Below, in pieces: positions 8,372 through 20,200 of a stretch of DNA of 64,000 bases. The stretch spans positions 310,001-374,000 of the forward strand of contig NZ_JACHLB010000002.1 of NCBI RefSeq assembly GCF_014207905.1, given 5' to 3'. The position numbers and the translations under genes are program-made. The notes beneath the pieces were generated by a model that was given only the letters and a program-made list of their open reading frames with translations, made no database searches and was not told the origin of the DNA. Every line of letters begins with the position of its first letter. Position 1 is the first letter of the stretch. This stretch comes from Flavobacterium notoginsengisoli. Lineage in GTDB: Bacteria; Bacteroidota; Bacteroidia; Flavobacteriales; Flavobacteriaceae.

Positions 8372-10300
8372 TTACATTTTTGTAATGATAAATTCGCTTC
8401 TTCGATTTATTTGATGCTGTGCTTCGGTACACGGAACACCATTTGAACAGTTATTGATTAATTGTGTTTCTCCATAACCAATGGCGCTTTCGATTCTTTC
8501 TGCTGCTATTCCTTGTGAAATAATATAATCTCGAGTAGCTTTTGCTCTTCGGTCGGACAATTCTAAGTTATATTGATCGTTAGCTCGCGAATCGGTATGC
8601 GATTCGATTTTAATCACAACAGTTGGATACTGAGTCATAAGAAGAACAACTTTATTTAATTCTATTGCAGCATCATAACGAATATCAGATTTATCTAAAT
8701 CAAAGAAAATGATGCCGATTTTTATTTTCAATATACCATTTTCACGTGCAATTAAAGCTGGATCTAAACCAACAAGTGCTTCGGTTTTACCTGAACTGTT
8801 TGCTGTTATAATCGCTTTAGTATTGTTGTTATAATTCTCTTTCGAGACTTCAACTGTGTAAGGTGTATTGCAATCTACATTATTGTTGAAATCATATTTT
8901 CCGTCGAGTTGAGAAACGGTTTCAGCTACTTTGATACCGTTTGAATTTTTTAGAGTTACCATTGCGCCAGCGATTCTATTGTTGGAAATGGCATCAAAAA
9001 TGTAACCGTTTATTGCTTGATTGCAAGATCTTTCGAAAGAATAAATATCATCATCGCCTTTTCCTGTTTTTCTGTTAGAACAAACAAACCCTTTATTAGT
9101 GGCTTCGTTGACGATATAACCAAAATCATCTCGATTACTGTTTAATGGCGCGCCTAAATTTGCAGGAACATCAAAAACAGCGTCATTTATTCGGCTTTCA
9201 AAAACATCGAGACCTCCTAAACCCAAAAAACCATCAGAAGAAAAATATAGTGCCTGATCGGTAATGTATGGAAACATTTCACGTCCGGTCGTATTTATTT
9301 TTTCTCCCAAATTTTTAGGCGTTGAAAATTGATTATTGCCTAAAATATCCACTACGAAAATATCTGTAGAACCAATTGTACCAGGCATATCCGAAACAAA
9401 ATAGAGCTTTTTACCATCTTTACTTATCGAAGGATGCCCAACGGAATAATTATCGCTGTTAAAAGGCAGTTCTTTTACATCTTTCCAAGAAACCGTTCCG
9501 TTATTGTTTTCAACCGCTGTTGCCGAGAAAATCTTCAGATTATTGATGCCTTTACTGTCGCGTTTTAGTTTTCCGTTATAATTATTTCGGGTAAAATAAA
9601 TGGTTTTTTCGTCGGGAGAAAAAGCAATGCAGGCTTCGTGATACTGTGTAGTGATTTCTTTTCCGAATTTTTCTTTAAAAGTAACATTCGATTGTGTTTC
9701 GCTGATTTTACCCAATTGCATATTTAAATAAGGCTGGTCATTCCATCCGTATTTATTTGTTTTCCAATAAGAAGAATCAATAGTAGTGGAGTAAACCAAA
9801 TCGCCTTTGTAATACATTGGACCAAAATCGGAATAAGCAGAATTAATATCTAAATTTTCAAGAAGAAAAGAAGGTTTTATATTTTCGATATCTTCTAAAG
9901 TGACATTTTTTAGCGAAAAGTTTTTAGCTCTCGCATCAGTTGATTTTTGTTTCTCGGCGAAAGCCTTCATCCATTTTTTAGCCAGTTCATAATTCTGAAC
10001 TCCCTGTAACGACTGTGCATAACGAAATAGATATTCGGCAGAAATCTCGTTTGGATATTCGGCAATCAGTTTTCCGTACCATTTTGAAGCACTTGTCATT
10101 TTGGTATTAAAATAATAAGCATCTCCAAGTCGTTGCAGTATTTCTTTTGAAGTATCTCCATTGCTTACAGAAAGCTCATACGATTTTGCGGCTTCAACAT
10201 AATACATCTTATCAAAAAGAGCATCGGCAGTTTTGTTTTTGGTCTGCGAATAAATCAGCTGTACAACCAATAATGCGAGTATAGTAATTGTTCTTTTCAT
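8372..10300 (-). CDS. PorE-architecture OmpA-family envelope protein
   Basis: 642 residues with a signal peptide (cleavage likely near LIYSQ, residue 19). Visible domains are TPR-like helices at about 20-130, WD40/PD40 beta-propeller blades at about 200-420 (FSPDEKTIYFTRNNYNG, SKDGKKLYFVSDMPG, YITDQALYFSSDGFLG), a carboxypeptidase-regulatory-like domain at about 435-505 (GYIFDAISNNRIAGAMVTLK), and a C-terminal OmpA domain at about 525-642 (IESHTDSRANDQYNLELSDR). This order equals that described for the T9SS protein PorE, which anchors to peptidoglycan and interacts with PorP. Unlike PorE it lacks a lipobox cysteine. It begins 12 bp after the PorP/SprF gene and closes the adhesin operon, so it probably serves that cargo. 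Confidence 0.88.
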   Translation of the reverse strand: MKRTITILALLVVQLIYSQTKNKTADALFDKMYYVEAAKSYELSVSNGDTSKEILQRLGDAYYFNTKMTSASKWYGKLIAEYPNEISAEYLFRYAQSLQGVQNYELAKKWMKAFAEKQKSTDARAKNFSLKNVTLEDIENIKPSFLLENLDINSAYSDFGPMYYKGDLVYSTTIDSSYWKTNKYGWNDQPYLNMQLGKISETQSNVTFKEKFGKEITTQYHEACIAFSPDEKTIYFTRNNYNGKLKRDSKGINNLKIFSATAVENNNGTVSWKDVKELPFNSDNYSVGHPSISKDGKKLYFVSDMPGTIGSTDIFVVDILGNNQFSTPKNLGEKINTTGREMFPYITDQALYFSSDGFLGLGGLDVFESRINDAVFDVPANLGAPLNSNRDDFGYIVNEATNKGFVCSNRKTGKGDDDIYSFERSCNQAINGYIFDAISNNRIAGAMVTLKNSNGIKVAETVSQLDGKYDFNNNVDCNTPYTVEVSKENYNNNTKAIITANSSGKTEALVGLDPALIARENGILKIKIGIIFFDLDKSDIRYDAAIELNKVVLLMTQYPTVVIKIESHTDSRANDQYNLELSDRRAKATRDYIISQGIAAERIESAIGYGETQLINNCSNGVPCTEAQHQINRRSEFIITKM

Positions 10301-10312
10301 AGACTATTCGTA

Positions 10313-11242
10313 TTAGAAGAATCTTGGTGATTTAAGTCCTTTTTTGCGTGAAACCAGTTCAAAACGAAGCATGATTTCATGTGTGCCACTGTTGTAATTC
10401 TGCAATGCTGTTGTGGTATAATCATAAGCATATCCAGCCATAATCATCGGTGTGATTTGGATTCCAATAAGTCCACTTACCGAATCTGAAGTACGATAAG
10501 AAGCTCCGACCGTTACAGCATTATTAAACATGAAATTGGCTGAGAAATCAGCAATAATAGGAGCGCCGGCAACATATTTGAATAAAACGGCAGGTTTGAA
10601 TTTAGTATGTGCTGATAGGTCAAAAACAATTCCCCCGATTAAATATAAATGTATTCTTTCGTTAATTAGATCATCAGCAATATCGTCATAAGTATAACGC
10701 TCTCGTGTCATAAAATTAGGAACAGACAATCCAATATAATCTCGTTCGCCGTGCCAATATAATCCAGCGCCTACAACAGGCAGGAATTTATTGGTTATGT
10801 TTTCGCGAAATTGTACATCTGGATCTTTGTGGCTTCCTTTGGACCAATCGATATTGATAACGCGTCCGCCTCCTTTTATTCCGAAAGAGAGTTTGTGTGA
10901 TTCGCCAGATCTGATGGTATAAGAGAAATTGGCATCTAAGTATTGTTCTTCTGTTGGTCCGATTTCTTCATTTACAATCGAAATTCCAAGACCGACATTT
11001 TTTCCGACAGGAGTATCGAGTGTAAAACTTTGTGTGTCTGGTGCGCCTTCAAGACCAACCCATTGTGTTCTATAAATTCCTGTTATAGCCAAGTGTCCCA
11101 GCGAACCCGCATAAGCGGAGTTTACCGTGAGCGTATTGTACATGTATTGGGTATATTGCGGGTCTTGCTGTGCAAAGGCTCCATATACCGAGAATAGAGT
11201 GAGTAGCGCGAAAACCTTTTTTATATTTTTAATCATAGCCAA
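10313..11242 (-). CDS. PorP/SprF-family outer-membrane protein (T9SS)
   Basis: 309 residues with a signal peptide ending near GAFAQ (residue 25), followed by the family hallmark QDPQYTQYMYNTLTVNSAYAGS. The rest is a predicted outer-membrane beta-barrel with repeated amphipathic strands and a terminal aromatic residue region (LKSPRFF). In Flavobacterium, SprF is needed for secretion or surface attachment of the type B cargo SprB, and many type B cargo genes have their own SprF paralogue next door. Here it lies 46 bp downstream of a giant type B cargo gene, which strongly suggests it is the dedicated partner. Confidence 0.93.
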   Translation of the reverse strand: MAMIKNIKKVFALLTLFSVYGAFAQQDPQYTQYMYNTLTVNSAYAGSLGHLAITGIYRTQWVGLEGAPDTQSFTLDTPVGKNVGLGISIVNEEIGPTEEQYLDANFSYTIRSGESHKLSFGIKGGGRVINIDWSKGSHKDPDVQFRENITNKFLPVVGAGLYWHGERDYIGLSVPNFMTRERYTYDDIADDLINERIHLYLIGGIVFDLSAHTKFKPAVLFKYVAGAPIIADFSANFMFNNAVTVGASYRTSDSVSGLIGIQITPMIMAGYAYDYTTTALQNYNSGTHEIMLRFELVSRKKGLKSPRFF

Positions 11243-11288
11243 TTTATTTTGGTTAATCCTATTCTTAATTTTGTTTTTCGAGATGATT

Positions 11289-14200
11289 TTATTTCAGATA
11301 AAGCCATCCAGAGGTTTTTTTAGATCCATCTCCTAAATCAAGAATATAGAAATAGGTTCCTTCGGGAAGTGTTTTGGCAGAACCGTCTGCTTTTCCGTCC
11401 CAAGTATTGTTGTAGCCTTTTTTATAGTAAACCAAATTACCCCAGCGGTTAAAGATTTCCAGTTGATTGTTTGGATATCTGTCAATACAATCAATGTAGA
11501 AGAAGTCGTTCTGACCGTCATCATTTGGTGAAAACTCGTTGTAAATTTTCAGACAGTTTGGAGAAACCGTAGCGCTGTCCTGATTATTTGCCGAATTAGT
11601 ATCGATTTGATCCAGTTTTGTCAAATGAGCGGTATTCAGATAATCATTAAAATCAACCACTTTAACTGTTAAGGTTAATGTTTGCAAAGTGCCAGTATTG
11701 ATTGATGGAATATTCCAAATACCTGTTGTCGAATTATAGGTTCCTGAACTTACAGTTGAATTTACGAATGAATATCCTTTTGGAAGTACATCCTGAACTT
11801 CAACGTTTGTGGCCGTTAGATTTCCTAGGTTTTCAGCTGTAATGGTAAAAATTACCTGACTGCCCATTGGAACATCTGTTTTGTCTACTTCTTTGTTGAT
11901 GGCAATATCAGTAGAAGGAATGCTGATAGATTGAGAATCTTCGTCGTCTTCGCTTTGATCTCCGTTATCATTATTTGGCGTCGAATCGGGATCAAACTGA
12001 TTGCTTGCCGTAACTTGGGCAATATTGACATAATCTACGCTTTCTAGTCCAAGCGGATTGGCAACAGTGGCCTGATAAGTCAATGTTATTCCGCCCACGG
12101 GAACCGTTAAGTTTACCCATTTAATGGTATTCAGACTAAAAATACCACCATTATTAATGTTCGAAATATTCTTGTAACCAAGCGGAATAATATCTTCAAC
12201 TGCGACTCCCGTTGCTGTGCTTGGTCCTTCATTGTTAAGCTGCAGCGTAAATGTTACGACTTCGTTTACGTTTGCGTTTTTATTGTTTACTGTTTTTTCC
12301 AGACTTAAATCGGCTACGGCAACATTGATGGTTAAACTGTCATAATCGTCTTCTGTTGTAACTCCGTTGTTTGGAGTAGAATCTGGATCGGGCAGGTTGC
12401 TGGCAATGACTTCTGTTACATTGGTATAATCATTTGCAGTTCCAGACGGCGGATTGACACGAGTGTAGATATCAAGTGACTGATCTGTTCCGTTAGCAAT
12501 ATTACCAACATTCCAAACTCCTGTTATATAGTTATATAAACCGCTGGTTGGACTGCTGGTTAAATAAGTAAATCCAGGAGGTAGCAAATCTTTGACCATC
12601 ACACCACTTGCGTTGGCAGGACCATCATTTTTAACGGTAACGGTGAAAATAACGGTTGCTCCAACATCATAAACATTATTTTGGTTTAGTGCCGTTTTAC
12701 TGATGGATAAATCAGCCATCACAATTACTGGAGTAACAGAAATACTGTCATAATCATCTTCGGTAGTTATGCCATTTCCAGGTGTACTGTCGGGATCAAA
12801 TTGATCTGAATTCATAATTTCAGCAGTATTCAAATATTCATTAGGCACACCGGTCGGGCTTTTTACATTCACATTTAGCAATAAAGTATGACTGTTTCCA
12901 GGCAGAATAATTCCTGGATTCCATTCACCAGTTGAGCGGTCGTATGCTCCGGAAGTTGAATTATAAAAGATATATTCATATCCAGCAGGAATAATATCTC
13001 TTACTGTTACTCCCGTAGCAATACTAGGACCTGAATTCGTTACTGTGATAGAAAATGTAATTTGCGATCCAACATTTGGAGTCAGAATGTTGTTAATGAC
13101 TCTTTTTTCTATAGAAAGGTCAGCTACAGCGGGAACTGGATTTAGTACTACTGAGCTGATATCATCTTCACCGCTCACATTGTTATTTGGTGTACTGTCA
13201 GGATCTAATTCATTAGAAGCATAAACTTCTGCAACATTTTGATAAATTCCGGTATTATTTACTTTAACAGATATAAGTAAAGATTCTGAACCTCCGCTAG
13301 GTATAGTTCCTATATCCCAAATTCCTGTAGTATTATAATATTGTCCAGCAGTTGAGCTGTAAACAATATATTCATATCCGCTTGGAAGCTGATCCATTAC
13401 TTGAACTCCCGTAGCATTTTGGGGACCGCTGTTGGTTACCGTTATTTCAAAAGTTACTGTTGCTCCAAATATCGGACTTAAATTACCGCCTACTACTGTT
13501 TTAATAAGAGATAAATCAGCCATCGGAATTGTCGGAGTTGTAACTGCACTAGCATAATCGTCTTCGGTAATAATTCCATTGTTTGGAGTTGAATTTGGAT
13601 CTGGAAGACTGCTGGCAGTAACTTCTGCAGTATTCAAGTAATTTCCAGCTGCGTTTACAATAGCGGTTAATTGCAGTGTCTGTGAATCTCCGTTAACCAA
13701 AGAGCCAATATTCCATTTTCCAGTCGTATTGCTGTAAGTTCCTTTTGTAGAGGTAAAACTACTGAATGTATATCCAGAAGGCAACAGATCGGTAACTTCA
13801 ACTCCTGTTGCATTTTGTGGACCATTATTAGAAATAACAATTTCAAAAGTTACAGAAGAACCGATTAAAGGAGTAGCATTATTAACCGTTTTAGTTAAAG
13901 ATAAATCTGCCGATTGTCCTAAAGGAGCAGTTGTAGCAGTTCCATAATCATTTTCAGTAGGAACTCCATTTCCTGGTGTTGAATTTGGATCTGGTAAACT
14001 GCTGGCAGTCACTTCTGCAATGTTTACATAATTACCTGCTGGATTAACAATCGCAGTTATTCTCAAAACTTGAGAATCTCCATTTAAGAATGAACCAATT
14101 GTCCATTTTCCAGTTGTGGCATTATAAACACCTTTTGTTGCGCTGTAATTTACAAAAGTATATCCGGAAGGCAGAAGATCTGTAACTTCAACTCCTGTTG

Positions 14201-17200
14201 TATTCTGCGGTCCATTATTAGTTGCAATTATTTCAAAAATAACTGGAGAACCTACTAATGGAGTAGGATTGTTAACGGTTTTGGTTAATGCTAAATCAGC
14301 CGCTTGTGCATTTGGAGTTACTGTTGCTGTTGCGTAATCATCTTCGGTTGTGATTCCGTTATTAGGCGTAGAATCTGGGTCAGGAAGAGCACTTGCAGTT
14401 ACTTCGGCTGCATTTACATAATTGCCGGCCGGATTTACGACAGCTAAAATTTGTAAGGTTTCTGACTTTCCGTTGATTAAATTGCCAACCGTCCATAAAC
14501 CCGTTACAGGATTATAAGTTCCTGTGGAAATGGTAAAATTAGAGTAGGTATAACCGTTTGGAAGCAAATCGGTAACAGTAACGCCTGAAGTATTCTGTGG
14601 ACCGTTATTTGTCACAATCACTTCAAAAGTTACTAAAGAACCTACTAAAGGGTTAGTGCTATTAACTGTTTTAGTTAAAGATAAATCTGCGGATTGTGCT
14701 GTTGGAATTATTGTAGCTGTTGCGTAATCATTTTCTGTTGGAACACCATTGTTTGGAGTTGAATTAGGATCAGGAAGATTTGCGGAAGTAATTTCAGCAA
14801 TATTTAAATAATCTCCGGATGCATTTACAATAGCAGTAATTTGCAAAGTTTCTGATTCTCCATTCGCCAAATTACCAATATTCCATATTCCGTTAGTTGA
14901 ATTATAAGTTCCTGTAGAAACTGTAAAACTATTGTAAGTATATCCAGAAGGCAGTAAATCAGTAATTTGAACTCCTGTATTGTCTTGCGGACCGTTATTG
15001 GTAACAACAACCGCAAAAGTTACTGGAGATCCTGCTAAAGGAGTGTTATTATTAACTGTTTTGGTCAATGATAAATCAGAGGATTGTGCTGTTGGTGTTG
15101 CTGTTGCTTCTGCATAATCATCTTCTGTTGTAATTCCATTATTCGGAGTAGAATCTGGATCAGGCTGACTGCTTGCTGTAATTTCGGCACTATTGGTGTA
15201 GTTTCCTGTGGCATTAACCACAGCTGTTATTTGTAAAGTATGAGCTGTAGAGACTGGCATGCTTCCTACAGTCCAAAGTCCCGTAACAGCATCATAACTT
15301 CCAGCTGTTGCTGTATAGGAGACATAAGAATAACCAGTAGGCAATAAATCGGTAACAATTATATTCTCTGAGCTTTGAGGTCCTGCATTGTTTATCTGAA
15401 TACTAAAAGTTACCTGAGAACCTACCAGAGGAGTGGTATTGTTTACCGTTTTAGTTAATGATAAATCAGCCGATGTTGCAATCGGAACTACTGTTGCTTC
15501 TGCATAATCATCTTCTGTTGTAATTCCATTATTAGGAGTAGAATCTGGATCAGGCTGACTGCTTGCTGTAATTTCGGCACTATTGGTGTAATTTCCTGCG
15601 GCATTAACGAGAGCCGTTATTTGTAAAGTGTAAGAATCTGTGATTGGCATATTTCCAACTGTCCAAAGTCCTGTTGTAGGAACATAACTTCCTGTTGTGG
15701 CACTGTATGACACATAAGTAAAGCCAGAAGGCAGTAAATCGGTTACGGTAACTCCATTTGCTTCTTGTGGGCCAGAATTTGTTACCTGAATACTGAACGT
15801 TACTAAAGAGCCTACAAGTGGAGTGGCATTGCTCACGGTTTTTGTCAATGATAAATCTGCTGATGTTGGAACAGGAACTGTAGTAGCTTCAGCATAATCA
15901 TCTTCTGTTGTGATTCCGTTATTTGGAGTTGAATCGGGATCAGGAAGATTAGCAGCTGTAACTTCAGCGGTATTAGTATAATTTCCTGTAGGATTTACTC
16001 TTGCAACAAGCTGAAGTGTTTCTGCATCACCAGTTACTAGATTACCAACTGTCCAAATTCCTGTAGCGGTATCATAAGTTCCTGTAGAAACTGTAAATCC
16101 AGTAAAGGTGTATCCCGAAGGAAGCACATCTGTTACTTGAACTCCAAAGTTATCCTGAGGTCCATTATTGGTTACAACAACTTCAAAAGTAACAAGTGAT
16201 CCAACCAATGGAGTTGTGGTATTAACTGTTTTTGCTAAAGACAAATCAGAAGATTGCGGAATAGGAGTAGTGGTTGCAGTTCCATAATCGTCTTCAGTGA
16301 TTACTCCATTATTTGGAGTAGAATCTGGATCTGGAGTATCGCTATTGGTAACTTCAGCAATATTGATGTAATTCCCAGTCGAATTGACAATTGCATTAAT
16401 TTGAAGTGTTTCAGATTCGCTGCTTTCGAGAATATCTAGAGTCCATAATCCAGTTGTACTATTATAAGTACCGCTTGTTGCATTAAAACTGCTGAAAGTA
16501 TAACCTGAAGGCAGTAAATCGGTTACCTGAACAAGTGCTGCATCCTGAGGTCCGCTATTTGTGGTTATAATGGTAAAAGTTACAATAGAACCAACAAGTG
16601 GAGTCGGATTGCTTACGGTTTTAGTTAACGATAAATCGGCTGAAGGTTGAATTGGTGTTACAACGGCATTGTCTTCATCGTCTTCACTCTGATCTCCATC
16701 ATCATTATTTGGTGTACTGTCAGGGTCTGGAAGATTACTTGCAGTTACTTGAGCGACATTAAAATAATCTCCTGTAGGCAATACCTTGACATCTAGTATC
16801 AGCGATTCTGAAACTCCAACATCTACTGTTCCCACATTCCAAATTCCTGTAGCACTGTCATATAAACCTGCCGAAGAACTGTAATTTACATATTGAAAGC
16901 CAGAAGGAAGTAAATCGGTTACCTGAACTCCTGTTGCATTATTTGGACCATCATTGGTAATAATAAGTTCAAAAGAAACCTGACTTCCCACAACAGGACT
17001 TGTGTTTCCTGCTACAACATTTTTGACTAAAGATAAGTCGGCAGATGGACCGATAAAAATAATTCCTGCATCATCTTGATCATCTTCAGAAGCTACATTA
17101 TTATTTGGAGTTGAATCAGGATCAGGTAAATCACTAGCTGTTATTTGAGCGACATTTAAATAATTTCCTAATGGATTGACAAGCGCACTAAAGGTTAAAT

Positions 17201-20200
17201 TTAAATTAGAATTAGCAGCTAAATACAAATCTTTCCATTCTAAGGTAGCAGTTGCCGCTTGATACGTTCCGCCAGAAGAAACTGATCCAGGAATGAGCGT
17301 ATATCCAACTGGAATAACATCCTGGACATCAACACCTGTTGCATTTCCGGGACCTCGATTAAGTACATTTATGATGAAATCAACTTGACTTCCTGCAGCG
17401 GCTGTTAACGGAGCCACTATTTTCGTTAGCTCTAAATCGGCTTGTTTTAATGAAACAGTAGCACTGGCTCTATCATCTTCCGGTAATCCATTTCCGGGAG
17501 TACTGTCAGGATCAAGCTGTTTAGCAGTTTCAACCTCTGCTATATTAATGTAGTCGTTTACATTTGAAACAACATTCACTTTTGCTGTAATCTGTAAAGC
17601 AAGTGAGTTTCCGTTGTTGAGATTGCCAACATTCCAAATACCTGTAGTGCTGTTATATTTTCCAGCACCATTATCGCTCACATAAGTATACCCAGGAGGA
17701 AGTTGATCGGATACTGTTATTCCGGTAGCGTTATTAGGACCGCTATTGGTAACTCTAATTGTGAAAATAACATTGTCGTTTATGCTTACCGTTGCAGGCG
17801 AAACTGTTTTTTGCAATGATAAATCGGCAACATCCAATATAATAGAGGCATCATCCTGATCATCTTCGGTCGCAATATTGTTATTTGGGGTACTATCAGG
17901 ATCAAATTGATCTGAAGCAATAATTTCAGCATTGTTTACATAGGATCCTGTGGATTTAATTACTGCCTGAAAAGATAATGTTAGCCTGCTTCCAACAGGA
18001 ATTGAAAGATTATTCCAAGTTACGGTATTATCGCCCACATTATAAATTCCTGCTAAGTTTACAGAGCCTGGCACTATGGTATAACCAGATGGAATATAAT
18101 CTCGTACAGAAACTCCAGTTGCAGTTACTGTTCCTCCCAAAGAGTTATTATTGAAAATTTGAAGATTGAAAGTAACTGTGTCTCCTGCACTTCCGGTAAC
18201 GGGAGTAACAGATTTCGTTAATTCTAGATCAGCAACAGACAATATGGTTAAGGTCATAGTATCAGATGAAACTGCACAATTACCGTTGCTTACAGTCCAC
18301 TCTAAAACATATATTCCAGAAATCGTTCCCGTTACAGCTGTAGTCGGAGAAGTATCATCAACAAATCCTACAATGCTTGGTCCAGATACTTGAGTCCAAA
18401 CTCCAGTACCTACTGTAGGTGTTGTTGCATTCATATTAACTGGAGAGAATTGTGGAATAATTCGATTTGGCCCAGCATTAGCAGTTGAAGGTAAGTCGTA
18501 AACCGTTACTATAACTCTATCCTCAGAAGTACATCCTGTTGTTGCAATTGTCCAGCTAAATTCATAAGTGCCAGGAATTAATTGCAACATTAGTGAGTTA
18601 GGGTTGTTTGGAGAAGCGATTGTAGCTGTATTAGGACCAGAAATTTGTGTCCATGTCCCTGTGCCAATAACAGCCGCATTTGCTCCCATAGTTACTGAAG
18701 TTACATCACATAGTTCTTGATCAGGACCCGCATTGGCTACTGTCGGAGGATCGTCGTTAAAAGTAATGTCAACCGTATCTGAAGATGGCTGGCACAATGA
18801 TGGACTTGTAAAAGGTCCATTTGTTACTGTCCACGTTAAAGTATATGTCCCTAAGACTGTAACATTTGAAAGAGTTGTAATCGGACTATTAGGGCTGTCT
18901 ATAACCGCTGCGGCTCCTGCAGGCTGACTGGTGATGGTCCATGTTCCAATACCAACTGTTGGAGCTATAGCAGCTGTCTGATAAGTGGTTTGGCAAGCCA
19001 CAGCGTCATCAGGACCAGCATTAGCAGTACTTGGAGCAGCGTTCATTTCTATTCTGACAATATCTGATAAAGATCTACATGAAGTACTTTCAAAACCCCA
19101 TTCTAAAATATATAATCCTGGAACAGTTAAGCCACTAAGAGTAGTCAATGGGGAAGAAGGGGTATCGATTACTGCTACACTTCCCGTTGGCTGAAAAACA
19201 AAACGCCATTGAGCATTAGAAACATCTGGTGGAGGTGCATTTCCTTGTAATGTAGTGGTTCCTGCGACATCAGATATACAAAGCGTTTGATCTGGTCCAG
19301 CATCGGGAGGAATACTTGCCCCACTAAAGATATTAATATTTACTGAATCGGAAGATCCTGAACAAGTAGAACCATCAGGAAAAACTGTAGAACTGGTTGT
19401 GTACGTAAAAACATAATTGTTTCCAGGAACTACAGTTGCGTTAGCGATATAGCTATTAGCCGGTGATTGTGTTATGGTAACGTCTGCAGGATTTCCAGTA
19501 GTACTAGTAAGTGTCCAAGTTCCAGTTGAATTTTCATTTCCTTTAAGCTGAACGCTGGTTACATCACAGTATGATTGGTCAATTCCTGCATTCGCAGTTG
19601 GTGTTACTGTCACAATCATATCATCAAAAGTACCTGGGCACAAGAAGATACTTTTCGCAGTAACAGTCCATCTAAAAGTATAAGTTCCTGCAACAAGTCC
19701 GTTAATTAAAGTATTTGGATTGGTAGAATCAACAATTGTTGGCTGATTGGGTGCGCCAGTTAGAACAGACCATTGTCCAGCTTCAAAAAAACTGTCGTAA
19801 GCACTTCCTGCCATAGTTACACTTGTATTATTACATACGTTTTGGTCAGGTCCAGCAACAGCTTGATGAGGTGGAATTCCAATTGATAAATTAACATCAT
19901 CAAAAGCTTCACCACAGACTTCGGCATCAACTGTCCATCTAAAAATATAATAACCGCTGTAGGTAAAAGTGAAAACAGCATTAGGATCATGTATATCACT
20001 TATCGTATAACTTCCTACACCCGAAATTCTAGTCCAAGTTCCAACGGCACCACTGGTGGATGTCGCCGCCATTGTTATAGTGTTGCCACAAATTTCCTGA
20101 TCTGGTCCCGCATTTGCAGCTGGAGGAGTATCGGCAATGGTTACCGTTACTTCGCTTGTATTAGGAGCACATAATCTTGTAATGGTTTGTATTGCCCATG

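Noticed and set aside
8193..8432. A 79-residue minus-strand ORF overlapping the microprotein
   Set aside because: It runs through a terminator and into the PorE-like gene in another frame; the plus-strand microprotein has promoter and terminator support.
11560..18236. A CRISPR or satellite array
   Set aside because: The 390-bp period is in frame and encodes DUF11 modules; there are no short repeats with unique spacers.
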